Of a DNA stretch of 64,000 nucleotides, positions 12,308 through 24,740 are shown piece by piece. Location of the stretch: the NCBI GenBank assembly GCA_021186555.1, contig JAJKFL010000014.1:30086033-30150032 (forward strand), read 5' to 3'. The translations under genes were made by a program, and so were the position numbers. Source of the stretch: Reticulitermes speratus. Its lineage: Eukaryota > Arthropoda > Insecta > Blattodea > Rhinotermitidae. Every line of letters begins with the position of its first letter. Positions within the stretch are counted from its first letter, which is position 1. The notes under the pieces are model-generated. The model worked only from the letters and a program-made list of their open reading frames with translations. It did not search any database and was not told the origin of the DNA.

Positions 12308-12540
12308 CGACGGTTGTCCAAAAAGCTTTGCAAAGCAATTTTTATTGCTAGTAATTTATTATACAATTCTTTTGAGCAAGTAGGATAACTAGATGGATGT
12401 ATTACACACCTCATTTTTGTACATAATCTCCAACTTCAACAGTCATGTGCCAGCGAGAAACAACAGCATCTATCCCCTTCCTAGTACCGCTTTGAATTTT
12501 GTACTCACAGCCACGTCTTCAATAGCCTCGTCATAACTGA
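12308..12540 (-). pseudogene. Mariner-like transposase C-terminal relic
   Basis: The minus strand reads KGIDAVVSRWHMTVEVGDYV then QK and a stop (about 12400-12482), matching the C-terminal 'GI..LVSRW.KC....GDYVEK' signature of mariner transposases. An end-like sequence preceded by TA (12306-12307) lies just beyond the stop. The rest of the transposase is unreadable and no opposite terminus was found. It is a truncated, ancient copy. Confidence 0.65.
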
Positions 12541-13528
12541 CAAGCTGGCAATCTTACAACAGTTGACGTTTCCGCGGTGTTCAGGTCCAGCCTGTAGTCC
12601 TCTAGCATGTAACGCCGTGCAATCTTAAAGACGAATACAGTAATCCCTCCATTTACGAGCTTAATTCGTTCTTCTGAAGCCGTTCATAGGGTGAAGAAAA
12701 CTCATAAAAATTAATTTTCCATTACACCCCATGTTATGAATTTTAACGAGTTTCAGAGGTCAGAAATTTCTCCCAAAACCTACAACGTTCACGGTAATAC
12801 AACACAACAGTCACGACGCATGGAAAAACACCAATGGTCAACTAATGTATTTAAATACTCTTAACCATTAGCCTAGGCACAAAAAATAGTTACGCTGTTA
12901 AAGCTGTACAGCAGATGCATAAACATTTTTTACCACCGTTATTAAATACGATACAAAAGTTCCTTAAGCCTGAGTGGATGCAAAATGAAGAACGCCGAGA
13001 AGAGTGAAATTCACAATAAAGCTAGGGAAAAGAAGATGTTGCAATGCTGCTGCTGCGTCTGCGCAGGCCGCAACGCGATGCCGTGACCTGTGCGTTTGAC
13101 AATATTCGAGAACCGACGACAGGCAAGAAGAGACGTCGTGAACAACGATCGGTTTGCGAGAGCAAGAAGCTCGTGAAGAAGGCTCACAAATTGAAAAACA
13201 GGTATTTGCGCATCTCGTATAAGCGAAAACTCGCAAACCGAGTATACCGAGGGATTAATGTATTAACGTTGCGGATGAAACTGCTGCCTCCAACTACAGG
13301 GTCGATTATTCTGTTACAGAAGGTTTCCATTACCGGTTTGCGCGCAATTACGGAACCAAATTATTCATAAAAATATACGTAAAAATTCTCTGCACGTACG
13401 TGAATCACACCCGTTGATAAAGAACTTCACAACAGAAAACAGTTGTCCTGCTATGTTCCAAGCTCTTCGGCAAGATTTCTGTACAGCAGATCAGGCATGA
13501 TTCCACGAGGGGAATAACCGTTGTCATA

Positions 13529-13562
<34 letters not shown>

Positions 13563-14683
13563 GGTAGACTTATTTACATCGATTACTTTACAAGCATGCA
13601 TTGCTGCCGGCAAGTCAGTGGTGCAAACAGGTCTCCCTTAACACTTTTATTCATAATTACCGCGCCCACCTTGTTTTGAAAAGCCAGCAGACGGCAGTAG
13701 ACCCTACTACTGACTGCCTCTTCAGCGTCCTCCTACACTTAGTTCTCTCCCAAATTTTCTCTCCATCCATCCAACCAAGTCCAAAGCCCCTGCCTTTGAA
13801 GGTGAGATATGACAAAACTACAAATCTTTTAAAAATGGTAATAATGTTCATTTGTGAAATGTATGTATGTATGTATGTATGCATGCACACATCAAGTCGG
13901 TCCCCATTAACCCACAATTACATAATTTCTTATGGGCGGAAAATTCCCCGGTTAAGGCGGGTTCGCTTTAAATGACTTTACTCTGGAACTGACTGACCAC
14001 GGATAACGGAGACCTGTACATATACGAGACTACACGGTACCAAAATCCAGAAAATATTGAGTGCCTATCCCATGTTTTAACTTAACTACGGCTCATCCAC
14101 AACGCCTCTTCACGTCAAAAACTTTTCTAAGCAGACCATGTTGTGAGCTGCCGTGCGCGATTCACCAGGGGCGTGACGCTGATCCCAAGGATACGAAGCA
14201 TATCATAACGTTTCCACAAACATATGTTTCAAAACGATTAACAGTGACTGCATATATTCACGGGAGCAAGTTTCGAAACAGTTTTGGAAGACACTGAACA
14301 CCGTACTGCTGGCACTGAAAGTTTGCTGATTAGATCCGAAAATTGGCACGGATACCCGTTAAAGAGCAAATATGTCTTTTTTATTTTTAAACATACTTAG
14401 CACACCCAAACTTTCTCTTCGCACGTGACGGTAATTCCACCGAATGTGGTGAACATGAATGGCTGTTCAGGCAAAATCTGCTACGGCCAGATGCCGATTT
14501 CTTTGCAAGTTTCTATTTAGTGTATTTGGTTCTACATTTGAGTTCTATGTGGATAAACTTCTTTTCGCCTATTTTCTCAGTGTTTCTCTCTTCCCACGAA
14601 CAATACCGATATACCCTATCACACATCCCGGGTCTGCTTCTTGATGTCTGGATTCGGTCCCACACTACGCTAAGGAACCAAAC
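12541..14683. other. No gene; AAT and TATG microsatellites
   Basis: No recognisable gene. Simple repeats are (AAT)n at 13530-13561 and (TATG)n at about 13860-13882. The plus-strand frame at 13044-13370 is basic and featureless, and the overlapping opposite frames at 13601-13975 and 13657-13917 have no family signature. Confidence 0.5.
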
Positions 14684-14880
14684 CCTTGTTTTACGCCTTA
14701 GTATTCCTTAAAAAGTGGGCGTATATCAAAAATGTTATTCCTATAAGAAATAATGTAAGAGGTAGGAGGTAGCGTAATAAGCACAGTGAGCCAAAGGGCG
14801 TTAAACCGAAAATGAGAGGGGCTAAATTAAGTGGTGTACACTGGGCACTGGGATTGAAAGTAAAATGGCGTAAAACAAGA
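14684..14880. mobile_element. TTTACGCC-rich terminal-repeat element, copy 1
   Basis: The ends are inverted: CCCTTGTTTTACGCC on the left and GGCGTAAAACAAG on the right. The interior has the family word GTGGGCGTATATCAAAAA and GGGCGTTAAACCGAAAATGA. It aligns with copies at 21037-21243 (opposite orientation), 30855-31047 and a partial one at 20030-20110. There is no coding capacity. The size and ends suggest a MITE; the superfamily is unknown. Confidence 0.6.
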
Positions 14881-16227
14881 ACTGCGAGTAGTCCTGCTTT
14901 AGTCTACTGGTATGCGGAATACTTCAGTTATCATCGGCATCAGCCACGACCTGTCGATGCTGACGACACACAGTTATGCAGTTGACGTGCGAGAACCAGG
15001 CTATGCCATGTACTTTTACTACCCCGTAATTATGACGAAACTGTGCAGGAAGCAACTAACGGCCTTCATTTCTTGTTATGCGTACAGTGAGAGGATGTAA
15101 TCTCACTTCAACCTTACGACCTTCTAGTGTTGCTAGGTAACTGCACGGAACATTCCGTTTTAAACCGCAACGTATACTGAACGAAACCCACAACAGCAAA
15201 GGAGCCATTAAACAATTTACAAGTAACAGTTTTCATGCGTTATTTGCACCAAACAGTTCTGAGACAACACAAATTCGCGACCTACGAGTACAGTGTAAGA
15301 CATCTTGGCATATTTTCATTAATCAAAATCAGATTTCATTCAATCTATGTCGCACCGACTACATACTCTGCACAGAAAAGTCGTCATACAATGTTCGCTC
15401 ACAAATCACGCGTTTCCTATCCAGTGACCCAAAAACTATTAACGATTCGTCTTCGACAGTTCTATAAAAGCATGCAGTGTACGTCCCAGTTGTCTTGATA
15501 CGTCACAGACCATTACAATGTCAATGAATATGACTAACATCAGACATCATAAAAATCCGAGAATGTGGCCGGCATAGCAAAAGAAACAAGGCCAAAATTA
15601 AGACTACGAATGTTTTTATTTCTTACAGCTCCCTGTGCCAATACAAGCACTTCCTTTGTAAGTGCAGCTCCATTTTGTCTCACTGAATCCGATTAACTGA
15701 ATTCCTTGAAGTACAGAGCAGGGAGTGGCTATGATTAAAAAAAAATGGACATTCTCTGGAGAAGAAACGCGATCAAGAGTCAACAAAAGCACGAGCAGCA
15801 GCAGAGCTTATCGGGCGTATACAAAGACAAGAGAGAACAGTTTCGGCGAAGTAAGCCTAATTAAACAGTGAAGTAATCTGCTCAAAAAGGAAGAGACATC
15901 CATCTATAGCACTAGAGTGTGCTACTTAGGACTTCTTCTCGTCCTACGTATACTGGTGTTCCAGTTCACTTCTGCAGCTTCTTGCACATTGCAATTAATA
16001 GTCACTATTAAAATATTCAGAAAAAGTGAAAAATAAGCATTCTGCAAGTATTATATAAGTTGAGGATTGCGGTCTTCTGGATTAGTGTGGAGCCACTCAG
16101 CTAACGACGCAGTGCGCATACCAGACGACCAGAATTTTAGTTCACACGGCTGTGCAGACCTTAAAACTCGCACTACTTTGCATTCTTAACGCTGCATCTT
16201 TGACATTTTTAACGCATGAATCTGACG
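14881..16227. other. No recognisable gene
   Basis: Nothing recognisable except a weak tRNA-like box-A word on the minus strand near 16085-16120 (TTAGCTGAGTGGC) without a convincing box B. It is left uncalled. Confidence 0.45.
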
Positions 16228-16450
16228 TATTCACTCAGTAGTCTGTCTTACGACAGGTCCACAGCCTCTTCTACAGTAAGTTCTCCACACAGTGCAATCT
16301 AGTGCTTCCTCTTTCAATTTCCAGTATCCTCATGTTTCCTTAAGGTCATCCAGTAGCTGCTTGTCTTCTTCCTCGTCTTCCCGTCAATTTTATCCTCCCT
16401 TCCATCTTCAATAATGTGTTTTAGAAGGCAGTTCCTACGCAAGATGTGCA
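16228..16450 (-). pseudogene. LINE 3' end fragment
   Basis: Nucleotide-level match over about 220 bp to the 3' end of the LINE at 11764-12215, in the same orientation, from AGTAGTCTGTCTTACGACAG to the AAGGCAGTTYCTACGCAAGA region. Small indels break the frame. No polymerase region is present. Confidence 0.8.
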
Positions 16451-17607
16451 AAATCCACTTTGTAATATCTAAAAATTCAGTTCATATCTCACACGAAACA
16501 TACTGCAGACAAAGTGCACAGTGCCCATACGTCACAGCAATGTTACCTGTGTCCAAAAGTGTTAATATTTGTGACAATGCGTTCCAGTGTCTCTTTCTAC
16601 GCTGCCACAGCATCAACCACTCATCTGTCGTAAGGTACGGAACTGGAAACAGACTTACGCAGAAAACACCGGAACATTTTGAAGAGAGAGAACCACGTGT
16701 GATACAGAATCTATTGGCAACAAAATCAGGTTCACCATAATCATACTGTGAAACAAGAGCTCCGCCCATATCAATAAACACAATTTCGAAACAAATAATT
16801 ACACTGCGATTTGTGAAGTTCTTACCCACCACGATTTAACGCATTGTGTAATAAAAAGTGACTTCCACAAGGTCGCGCTGCTCTCCCCGCTTTACTGAGC
16901 TGTAAATATCATGAAAAGCAAACAAGTGGAAAATTTTGTTTCAGCTCCTACTACATGTTACTTATGCTCCTGATATTCAGAGGTGCACTTTGGGACAACC
17001 TATGTAAACAATTATTTAAATTAAGCTGGATAAATATGTTGTTTTTACAGGCTATATTAAACGATGACATAACTGAATGAACTTCTGAGATTATACAGTG
17101 CGCCGAACTGGAGAAGCTGAGCCGGCAGCCTTTGCTGTTGGTTACTATTAGCGGTATGTCCTATGAACACGAAAGTAAGTACCACATTTACCGCACAAAA
17201 CAGCATGGGCACAGACTGTAACATAATGAAACAATCGAGGACACAAAAATGTTTTCATAACGACCAAAAATGCCACAGATTATTCACTAAAACAGCACCA
17301 CTATTTCAGTAAAACTGGATATCATTCAGCAACAGCCACTTGTGCTGGGCAACCGGCATTTTATTACCGACAATGTCACGATTTCTCTCGACCAACACAC
17401 TGTCTCCTACACAACGATTACCGAAGGATCTTTCCATAATGGAAAGTCGGCGGGGAAAATGAAGCGGTTATTTCGCGTACTTTCCGTTTTCAAGGCCAAG
17501 TAATGCAATCCTGCGTAGAACTCGGAGAACAGCTTTTGACTGAACAAACTTCCTCTCACACAAATAGCGTGTTTGTAGTGTTGTATTTAGGTATACTGTA
17601 AGTTATA
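16451..17607. other. No recognisable gene
   Basis: Contains overlapping frames on both strands at 16414-16832 with no family motif. The text around 17050-17600 has no inverted ends or host exon signature. Confidence 0.4.
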
Positions 17608-18140
17608 CGACAGTGAGTCAATAATTATCCCCAATATAGTATTTTTTTGCGGTTGGCTACACTGCTGGTTGGGCATGACGCGACACACATGCCCCCCCCC
17701 CCCCTCCTCTCTCTCCATCATGCCATCGAGATGCTGTGCGACAAGCTAAAGCCTGCAAGTCGAAGGAAACGCCGAGAACTACTGCCGACCGGCGTTGTTC
17801 TGTTGCACAACAATGCCTGTCCACACTGTTGAAACCCTTAAGAAACCTCGCGGTATTGGAGCATTTCCCGTATACTCCTTACCTTGCCCCTTCAGGTTGT
17901 CACCTGTTTGGTCCACTTAAAAGAAGCCGTAAGAGGCTGTCGGTTTACCACGGACCAGGACTGCAGACTGTCACTCAGTCCAAAACTTTGTATTCTGAGG
18001 GCATCAAGACTGTGCGACAATGGACCAAGTGCATCGAAAAGCAAGGGGGCTATGATGAAAACTAATGTACCTGCAAGATCTCTACACTTGTTGTAATACA
18101 TGTTTAACATATACTGAGTATAATTACTGTCTCACCTTCA
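17608..18140 (+). mobile_element. Dead mariner-like element, catalytic residues lost
   Basis: A 533-bp element flanked by TA (17606-17607 and 18141-18142), with imperfect inverted ends. The plus strand encodes the C-terminal half of a transposase in two frames. VVLLHNNACPHC (about 17795-17830) corresponds to the second catalytic block LLHDNA.PH, with Asp replaced by Asn. After a frameshift, PYTPYLAPSGCHLFGPLK (17874-17925) corresponds to YSPDLAPSD, with the third Asp replaced by Gly. The end near WTKCIEKQGGYDEN matches the family C-terminus. A run of 13 C at 17692-17704 interrupts the frame. The N-terminal half is deleted. Confidence 0.85.
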
Positions 18141-18270
18141 TAATTCAACAAGGGGCAATTAAGCTCAACGCTTTAAGTCCCGGATACGTCCTTACATGAC
18201 CAAAGGACGCCTGGTCGAGTGAATTCCTTTACTTCTCGTAATTATAAATATACTACAGATTACCGCGTTC

Positions 18271-18314
<44 letters not shown>

Positions 18315-20029
18315 CAATAACAACATCATTCGGTAAATTTCGATCCTACAACCACCTACGAACGAGGCCATTGTAGTTTGTTGTCTAATAAACTTGACAA
18401 GATAAATATGACAACAAAAGGTGATGGCGAAGTCTGAAATACAGGCTATACCAATTTCGCTCGGAACTTACAGCATAATTACAAATATCAAATTACTTTG
18501 CACGTTTTATAAACATGCATGTTAATAGATGTTGCAATTTCAGGAGACAGAAATGTGATCAAGAAAGACGCTGAGAAGATCCTCAAATATAAAGACCTCG
18601 CAGCGTATGTGAAATGTAAAAACAGTAATACCTGTCATAATACGGGCAACTGGAACCATTCAGAAAATACCTGAGCAACGGGAAAGAACGAAATAAAGGA
18701 ACTGCACAAAACAGACATATTGGCCACTGCAATCACGTCGGAAAAGTACTAATGCAGAAGTACAAAACATTTTAACTTGGGAAATAACATTACATGTAGC
18801 ATAAATTGTAAATACAGAATAGCTGCAAAATTACCCTAGAAACATGGTTTGTTTCAGGTATATAATCGCAAATATCCTGCATGAAGGTGATAACACTGTA
18901 ATTCAGAGCACAAATCGAATAGTCGGGTCATTCAATTCGAGTACCTGTCCACATGTACGACACGACACACCATCCTCCCACAAACCCGCCCAAACGACCT
19001 CGCTGTCCTTGACCAACGATCTCTGATTTACAGCGACATTCAATACGTGAATTAAATTAAAGCCGCAGAATTCGCAAACAAGATGTTCGAATGAATGATT
19101 CACCAACCCCTTTCACGTCATGCAGCTTTACTGATTGTCTCATTCCCGGATACTATTGTGAGCTAATACGTAATGCTGACGCGTCTTTCGAAATGACATC
19201 ATCGGCTTTCATAAACCATCAGCTTCGCCGTATGCGTAAACACGGTTTGCAACTGCAGTACTTGAGTCTCTCGCAGCATGACACAAAGTGAAAGAAAAGG
19301 GATGACAGGCTTAATTTTCATGATTCGTTTATACGACAATATTAATTTTGAAAATAAAACAGTTTCTGCCATTTCCACAGAAAAAAAGACAAGCAGACAT
19401 GCGCACACGCATTTGTGATCTACACGGATAGTCCAAAGAATATGATATAAAAAAAGCTTAAACGTGTTATGTTCTGCCCCCCACAATTTAGACAGCAGGC
19501 AATGAGAAGTGCGACAAAATGTAACTTGAATCTGGATAGAAGCTGCTACTCTTGGACATATGCTCCGCGCTACAAGGCACATAAGGACATGGAAGATAAA
19601 TTACTGCCACAATCCAGGCATCTCCTCCCGAATAAATTCTCACGATCCGGAAGATTTACACGGACCCCCCCTCCCCCACCAAAAAAATTCGTAGTCCTCA
19701 GTGGCTGTTTGGACAAGAGTGTCGGCGTGGGCGTGACGACTACCAGAAAACCCCCTGCCATTCCGGAAACAAATTCCAATCGGCTGGCCCTTAAAGTTAT
19801 TTACTGGGACATCCCCATGCGTGATTCTCATGATCAGTATTCCTTCGTCTCATCAGACGAACTACGATGTACGTGCATTTTAGTATTATGACTCTGATTT
19901 AACCTTTCAAATTCTAGTTGGTACTATACATACAGGCAGGGTCAACTCTTAAAACCTCTGCATTTTGCCGCACAGTGTATTTATATGTTCCGTAAGCTTA
20001 CAACGGCGATTACTTCTCTCTACAGATAG
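18141..20029. other. No gene; AAT microsatellite
   Basis: (AAT)n followed by AAC repeats occupies 18271-18324. Nothing else is recognisable. Frames at 19199-19891 overlap on opposite strands and lack conserved motifs. Confidence 0.5.
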
Positions 20030-20110
20030 TTGTTTTACGCTCTTGGTGTATTCATGAGAAAGCGGGCGTATGTCAAAAAGGCGTAAATCAAACATGACAG
20101 TCGCGTAAGA
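20030..20110. repeat. Partial TTTACGCC-family element
   Basis: Shares TTGTTTTACGC, AGCGGGCGTATGTCAAAAA and GGCGTAAATCA with the copies at 14684, 21037 and 30855. Only one end and part of the interior are present. Confidence 0.5.
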
Positions 20111-20389
20111 AATAATGGAATACGTACAGGTTAGGGGAAATTATACAGATGACAGCCCCTTCGTACAGTATATATACAAATACCCATGCTACAGCATCAC
20201 TGATGATAATGGATAAAAACAATGTGTCGTTGGCTTCGATCCATGTACACGTCTTTTCCATACTCTCCATAGTCGAACTACATGAATAAGAAACTTACAG
20301 CGCTCACTGTCGTTCGCAACCCACTACTTTCTGTAATTTTCTCAGCATTATTACGAATTATAGGTACTGTACTTTACGCCAAGCCATGA

Positions 20390-20793
20390 TCACGGAAAAT
20401 ATCAGCAATGCGTAGTATTGGGAATGTGAGAATTTTTCTATGTGCGTAATTTTGTGTGAGACATTGTCTAGTAAAAAATTTCTTCTGTAGCTGTACCTTT
20501 GTCACTGTAACAAGCTTAAAAGACTTAATAAGTTTCACCAAATTTCTATTAAATGTTTTCACTTCAGGGTTAACACAAGACCAATCACATAAATCGTGTC
20601 GCTGTGAGACACTCATTACAATGATGTTCGTATGACTATTAATTTCCACAAATTTTACTATGTGTTTAAATGCATCTCGGGAATTATTTTTCCTAGTGCC
20701 TCCCCAAAAAACAATGATGTCTTTCTTCGTTAAAGATTCAATGTCACCCGTTGCTGAAGAGGTTAGTGTGTCTGCGTTAGCTCCCGGTTTCAC
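20390..20793 (-). pseudogene. Fragment of an SGNH-hydrolase-like repetitive protein
   Basis: A minus-strand frame of about 135 codons resembles a protein common in repetitive arthropod sequence, with an SGNH/GDSL-like core. The readable parts are an N-terminal KPGANADTL, then LTKKDIIVFWGGTRKNNS (block with the oxyanion-type Gly), FVEINSHTNIIVMSV, QRHDLCDWSCVNPEVKTFN, and a worn KKFFTRQCLTQN where the family usually has FTRHG.H.N with the catalytic His. That His is lost. The frame has no intron signals or gene context. Near-identical segments of about 45 bp flank the domain (20412-20463 and 20820-20868), so it appears inserted into, or captured within, a repeat. Identification is from memory of the family. 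Confidence 0.5.
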
Positions 20794-20874
20794 GCTCTTT
20801 TAAGACTGCATTACTTGATGGTATTGTGAAAATGAGAATTCTTCTATGTGCGTACTTTTCTGTGTGACAATTCG

Positions 20875-21015
20875 CCCGTGTGAGCATTTATCAATGTGAG
20901 CATTTATCGGTGTGAGCATTTATCGGTGTGGGCTTTTTCCTGTGAGCATTTATGACAGTGGGGTTTTGTCTGTGCGCAATTGTCGTGTGGGCTTTCGTCG
21001 TGTGCGCATTTATCC
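20875..21015. repeat. Minisatellite of about 17-18 bp units
   Basis: Imperfect tandem copies of GTGTGAGCATTTATCGGT and variants (GTGTGGGCTTTTTCC, GTGCGCAATTGTCGT, GTGTGGGCTTTCGTC) run without interruption. In one minus-strand frame they give a repeated AHTxxAH-type peptide, but the array is not a plausible gene. It lies directly between the SGNH-like fragment and a TTTACGCC-family element. Confidence 0.75.
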
Positions 21016-21036
21016 GGTCACCAAAATGAATGCATC

Positions 21037-21243
21037 TAACCCTACATTTACGCCTTTTCCCTTTAACGCCCCTTGACAATTTACGGCACTTCTTAATTTG
21101 CGTTCTCTCATTTTCGGTTTACGCCCTTCGGATGGTTACGTTCTATTACACTAACTCCTTATTTATGGGGTAATATCTGATTTACGCCTTTTTGATTTAC
21201 GCCCATTTTTTCAGAAACGCAACTTGGGCGTAACACAAGGGCT
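21037..21243. mobile_element. TTTACGCC-rich terminal-repeat element, copy 2
   Basis: Interior words ACGCCCCTTGACAATTTACG, CACTTCTTAATTTGCG and CTCATTTTCGGTTTACGCCC match the copy at 30855-31047 in order. The right end, GGCGTAACACAAGGGCT, is the inverted terminal sequence of the family. The left end is worn. Confidence 0.6.
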
Positions 21244-21854
21244 GGGTGTATATCGCAAGTGTATCACCCAAACGCCGGAAGTAAAGCATAATACGGTTAA
21301 AACAAGCAGTACCACGTTCAACTGGGACAATTTGTATGTCGACAATAAATGATGCAGAGACGTATACACACACACACACATACACACACCAGAACGTGTA
21401 CAAATGTGTATATCCCACCAGTCCAATTAAGTACCGCGTATTGAATGTAATTCACACTATTAGCTTACTGCTCCTAGCTTCGAGGAAAGAAACTGGTCCA
21501 GTAAAAAAACTGAAGTGGTAGACCTTGTGTTTAGAGAAGGCTATTTCGAAAAGAACGATGCAAGTAATTTCAAACGACAAAAATTTTGCACAGGACTTCA
21601 TAAAACTAACCAAATCTCACGAAATCGAACATCAATCCTGCACTTTGTGCTGCAACTTCTGCAGAGGTTCGGCTGTTCATTTCTGACAAACCAAGTGCAT
21701 CACAATTGCTTTACTACTTATGCTGACACTCCGAATATCCTGATATTTCGACCGGGAGAACAGTCCCAAGACCGGAAGTTTCGCCATCGATAAAATTCGT
21801 GTACTAATTCCGTGTTCTGTTATCAACACTTTATTAAGCTCATCCAGCTACTAT
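21244..21854. other. No gene; short CA microsatellite
   Basis: (CA)n at about 21366-21390. The frame at 21515-21793 has no recognisable motif. Confidence 0.45.
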
Positions 21855-22320
21855 AATGGCCTCAAAAGATCCAAGGTGAATCAACAAGTTTCTGCTGGAA
21901 GAGAAAGCACGTAATATTAACGATTCCTCAGAAACTTTAAATAATTAGAAGGCTTTACGTGGCGCAAGCCGAAGGGAGGTTAGGGCTTCATACAACTTGT
22001 ATCGTCAACTACAACATAAAGAAACGGAAGGCCCTATTACGATCGTTTATGACATCAACTGAAAGTGTGAAGGACCTTTCCAAGTGACACAAAGAGCCTA
22101 CATTTGAGCAACTGGACCAGGTGTTGTGTAAGTGGTTGACAGCAATGGGTTCCGGAAAAAAGTGACTGGGCCTATGGTAATTGAAAAGGCTAAGTATTTT
22201 GATGATGAAACAAAAATAACTGACAAGTGCACATACTCTATGGCTGGCTGCGAAATTTAAAGAACATCCTGACATTAGGAAACTGGATATTAGCAGTGAC
22301 TTACCAGCAAAAACTTGGGT
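21855..22320 (+). pseudogene. Tigger/pogo transposase N-terminal relic
   Basis: Three successive frames spell the N-terminal DNA-binding half of a Tigger-type transposase. About 21995-22085 reads VNYNIKKRKALLRSFMTSTE then SVKDLSK, the end of the first helix-turn-helix region. About 22090-22160 reads TFEQLDQVLCKWLTAMGS, the start of the CENPB-type HTH. About 22170-22310 reads TGPMVIEKAKYFDDETKITD, then WL, KFKEHPDIRKLDIS. Stops and frameshifts separate the blocks. The DDE catalytic domain is absent downstream. No inverted ends were found. Old, truncated and inactive. Confidence 0.8.
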
Positions 22321-24499
22321 TAGGGTACATATTATTTGGTAATCCGACATCTGTGCGATCACGTAGGTGCCGGATTAAAAGAATTATACTGTACGTACCA
22401 TCAATACGTACGTATTTGTGGTAAACTATACCGTTTGAAAAGTTACGAATTCACTAACCTCAGCTTAATAAATTATTCTGTTTCTTATAGAAAAACTACA
22501 TAACTCAGAATATCGTTTAGACACCACACTCGGAAGTGAGGTGCGCAGTGTGCAAATCGTTTTGTCAAGAACGTCAGAATTTTAAATGGATGCCTTTCCC
22601 TTACAATCTGCGGTGGGCAGAACATGTTTTAGACGACACAAACCTCGGGAGAAATATCAATCTGACTCGTGAGAACGAAAATGGCACAAAGTGTTTAAAA
22701 AAGAGGTTAAGACTGCTCTGTAATTGGCACACAAACAGTTCCTATGTACAGATAAGCCGACCACACCAATTTAGAATCAGTGATTTATATGACTTATTTA
22801 TTCATGTTCCGTACTGGCATAATACGGTCACGGTCCGCAAAGGATTAAATTTTACACCTTTACTCGGCTCGATCCCGAGATCTGCCATCAAATGTCTTGC
22901 CCGCACACAACCAAGTCCGTCTTTCCTTTACTAACCCGAATGTCCTATCTTTTGAAGCACAAATATCAATAATCGAAGAAATTATTTAATAGCGCTCTTA
23001 ACACCTGCCATTTTGACGTTTTAGGAACGGTACACAAACAACTGACGCCAAGGCCCGGACCGTGCTGACCCCTGTACATACTATACTATAGCTACGGTTA
23101 TGCTTATGTGATGATAAATCACTCAGAAAGACGAAAGACAATGGAGGTGGGGATAAAAATTAAGGGGGAGGGGGTCCATTAGAATATACTGAAGAAGAGA
23201 ACTAATTTCACCTGAAAGAATGAGTACTTCAGTACATCATAGCAAGTGAAACTGCACTTAAATTTACATGCATATGATTAGGTGTCAGACTTACGAGAAC
23301 AAAATGTCAAGGGGTTAAAGTCAATCTATTCCATCACACTCAGTATCACAAAAAACTCACGAAATAAAATTTCATGAGTCGAGTTTTCACCCGTACAGCC
23401 GGACGGAGACGCTTTAATAAGCGCTCAGCAAAAGGTGACAAGAATTTAAAAATCATCCTACTAAAAGGAACTGCAAGCAAGTATTTTCAACAAAACACTA
23501 CGTTTCGGTCAACAGTTACCTCTTTTTGAATAGCACAAAACGAAACCGCTGCAACGACGTGTTACAGGTATTTCAGAATAAGCCTCGCTTTCTGAAATAC
23601 AGCTGCATTATGTGTTGTATGCACTGAATGTTCATACTCGGCATTGAACTGAGGTTAGGCAGAATAAATTTATACGACTCTAAATTCACGACTTTTATCC
23701 TGACAAGGTCGAGCTGCATGAGTAAAGAACGTCCGTGACACCTTTTTTCAAGCGTAAGGGGGCCAGCAAGAACCCTTTTGAACTACGTACTGACTCACGC
23801 CTAACTTACCTCAGAGTGATGTTACAATCCACAAAGAAAATACAAAAACCACAAACTATGAAATATTTTCATCACTTTCTCCATCAGATACAACTGAAAT
23901 TTCAGATTTTGTAACAGTGTTTATTCACCAAAGTTACTCCGAGAAATAACACGGCTCCTAATCCACCAAAGGCATAAGATTCAATTTGAATATGTGTCCA
24001 CACATTTCCTGTGTTACGCTTAAATAAAAGCAAGTTGGCATAAAGAATGCGATAACATAAACAAGCGTGTATTTCCTAATAAAATGTAGGCACTGGATTC
24101 TAGGTACTGGAAGACTGTCAGCATCCCTGCACAGTCGCATTTCATGGCATCTGTGCAGTCATCCTTGTAATTTACTCTGTTATAAAGAACACGGACACAG
24201 ACGGACACCGGTATTTTGCAAACCAAAAATTGTGTAGCCTATTATTTCAGACCATTACAACTGCATGATCTGACAAACCAATTCGAATAAGTAACATCTT
24301 CGTCTACACACAAGTAGGTATGTGCAGTTTGAACGTGAAGCGCTGATGCCGGGTACTCAGGAGTACGACTCTGACCTTGGTAGTGGTCAGATGTTTATGA
24401 CCAGTAACCGACGCATTCCAGTTAAAGATACACTGTGTCGAAATACAGTCGTGTCTTGTGAGGGTGAGTTAATTACACTATTTTTTATTTCATACCACG
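22321..24499. other. No recognisable gene
   Basis: The longest frame is 22536-22934 (132 codons, plus), cysteine-containing near the start (MRCAVCKSFC), but no domain was recognised and it has no splice or homology support. The rest is featureless apart from a G-rich stretch near 23158-23175. Confidence 0.4.
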
Positions 24500-24531
24500 A
24501 CAGTCCCTAGTGGGCCAGGGCCTCCTCATTA

Positions 24532-24740
24532 CCGAGGCTTCACGATCACTCAGACACACCACACTCGGTAGGACTTCTCTCGACGAGTGATCTGCCCACG
24601 CAGAGACCTCTACCTGACGACTCACAACGCTCACAAGAGACAAACATCCATGCCCCCCGCGGGATTCGAACCCGCAATCGCAGCAAGCGAGCGGCCGCAG
24701 ACCCAAGCCTTAGACCGCGCGGCCACTGGAATCGGCTTAA
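24532..24740 (-). repeat. tRNA-derived SINE, family 2 (Leu-like head)
   Basis: Minus strand: the head starts near AGCCGATTCCAGTGGCCGCG, has a box-A-like GTGGCCGCGCGGTCTAAGG and a perfect box B GGTTCGAATCCC (complement at 24661-24673). A body shared with 50345-50553 follows (GGCATGGATGTTTGTCTC, GTCAGGTAGAGGTCTCTGCG). The tRNA-like part does not close an acceptor stem and is fused to the body, so it is a SINE and not a tRNA gene. It sits about 240 bp downstream of the moesin exon, in the same orientation. Confidence 0.8.

Noticed and set aside
13044-13370. Basic 108-codon plus-strand frame
   Set aside because: Lysine/arginine-rich but no recognisable family; opposite strand also open over part of it.
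16085-16125. tRNA-like SINE head on the minus strand
   Set aside because: A box-A-like word is present but box B cannot be found.
16482-16832. 116-codon minus-strand frame overlapping a plus-strand frame
   Set aside because: No conserved motif in either strand and no splice context.
20875-21015. CRISPR-like array
   Set aside because: Units are contiguous imperfect tandem repeats without spacers, in a eukaryotic context.
22536-22934. 132-codon plus-strand frame
   Set aside because: No domain, splice signal or family motif; the frame length is not exceptional for this amount of non-coding DNA.
24661-24735. tRNA-Leu-like gene on the minus strand with a perfect box B
   Set aside because: No acceptor stem closes and the sequence continues into a body shared with 50345-50553, so it is a SINE head.
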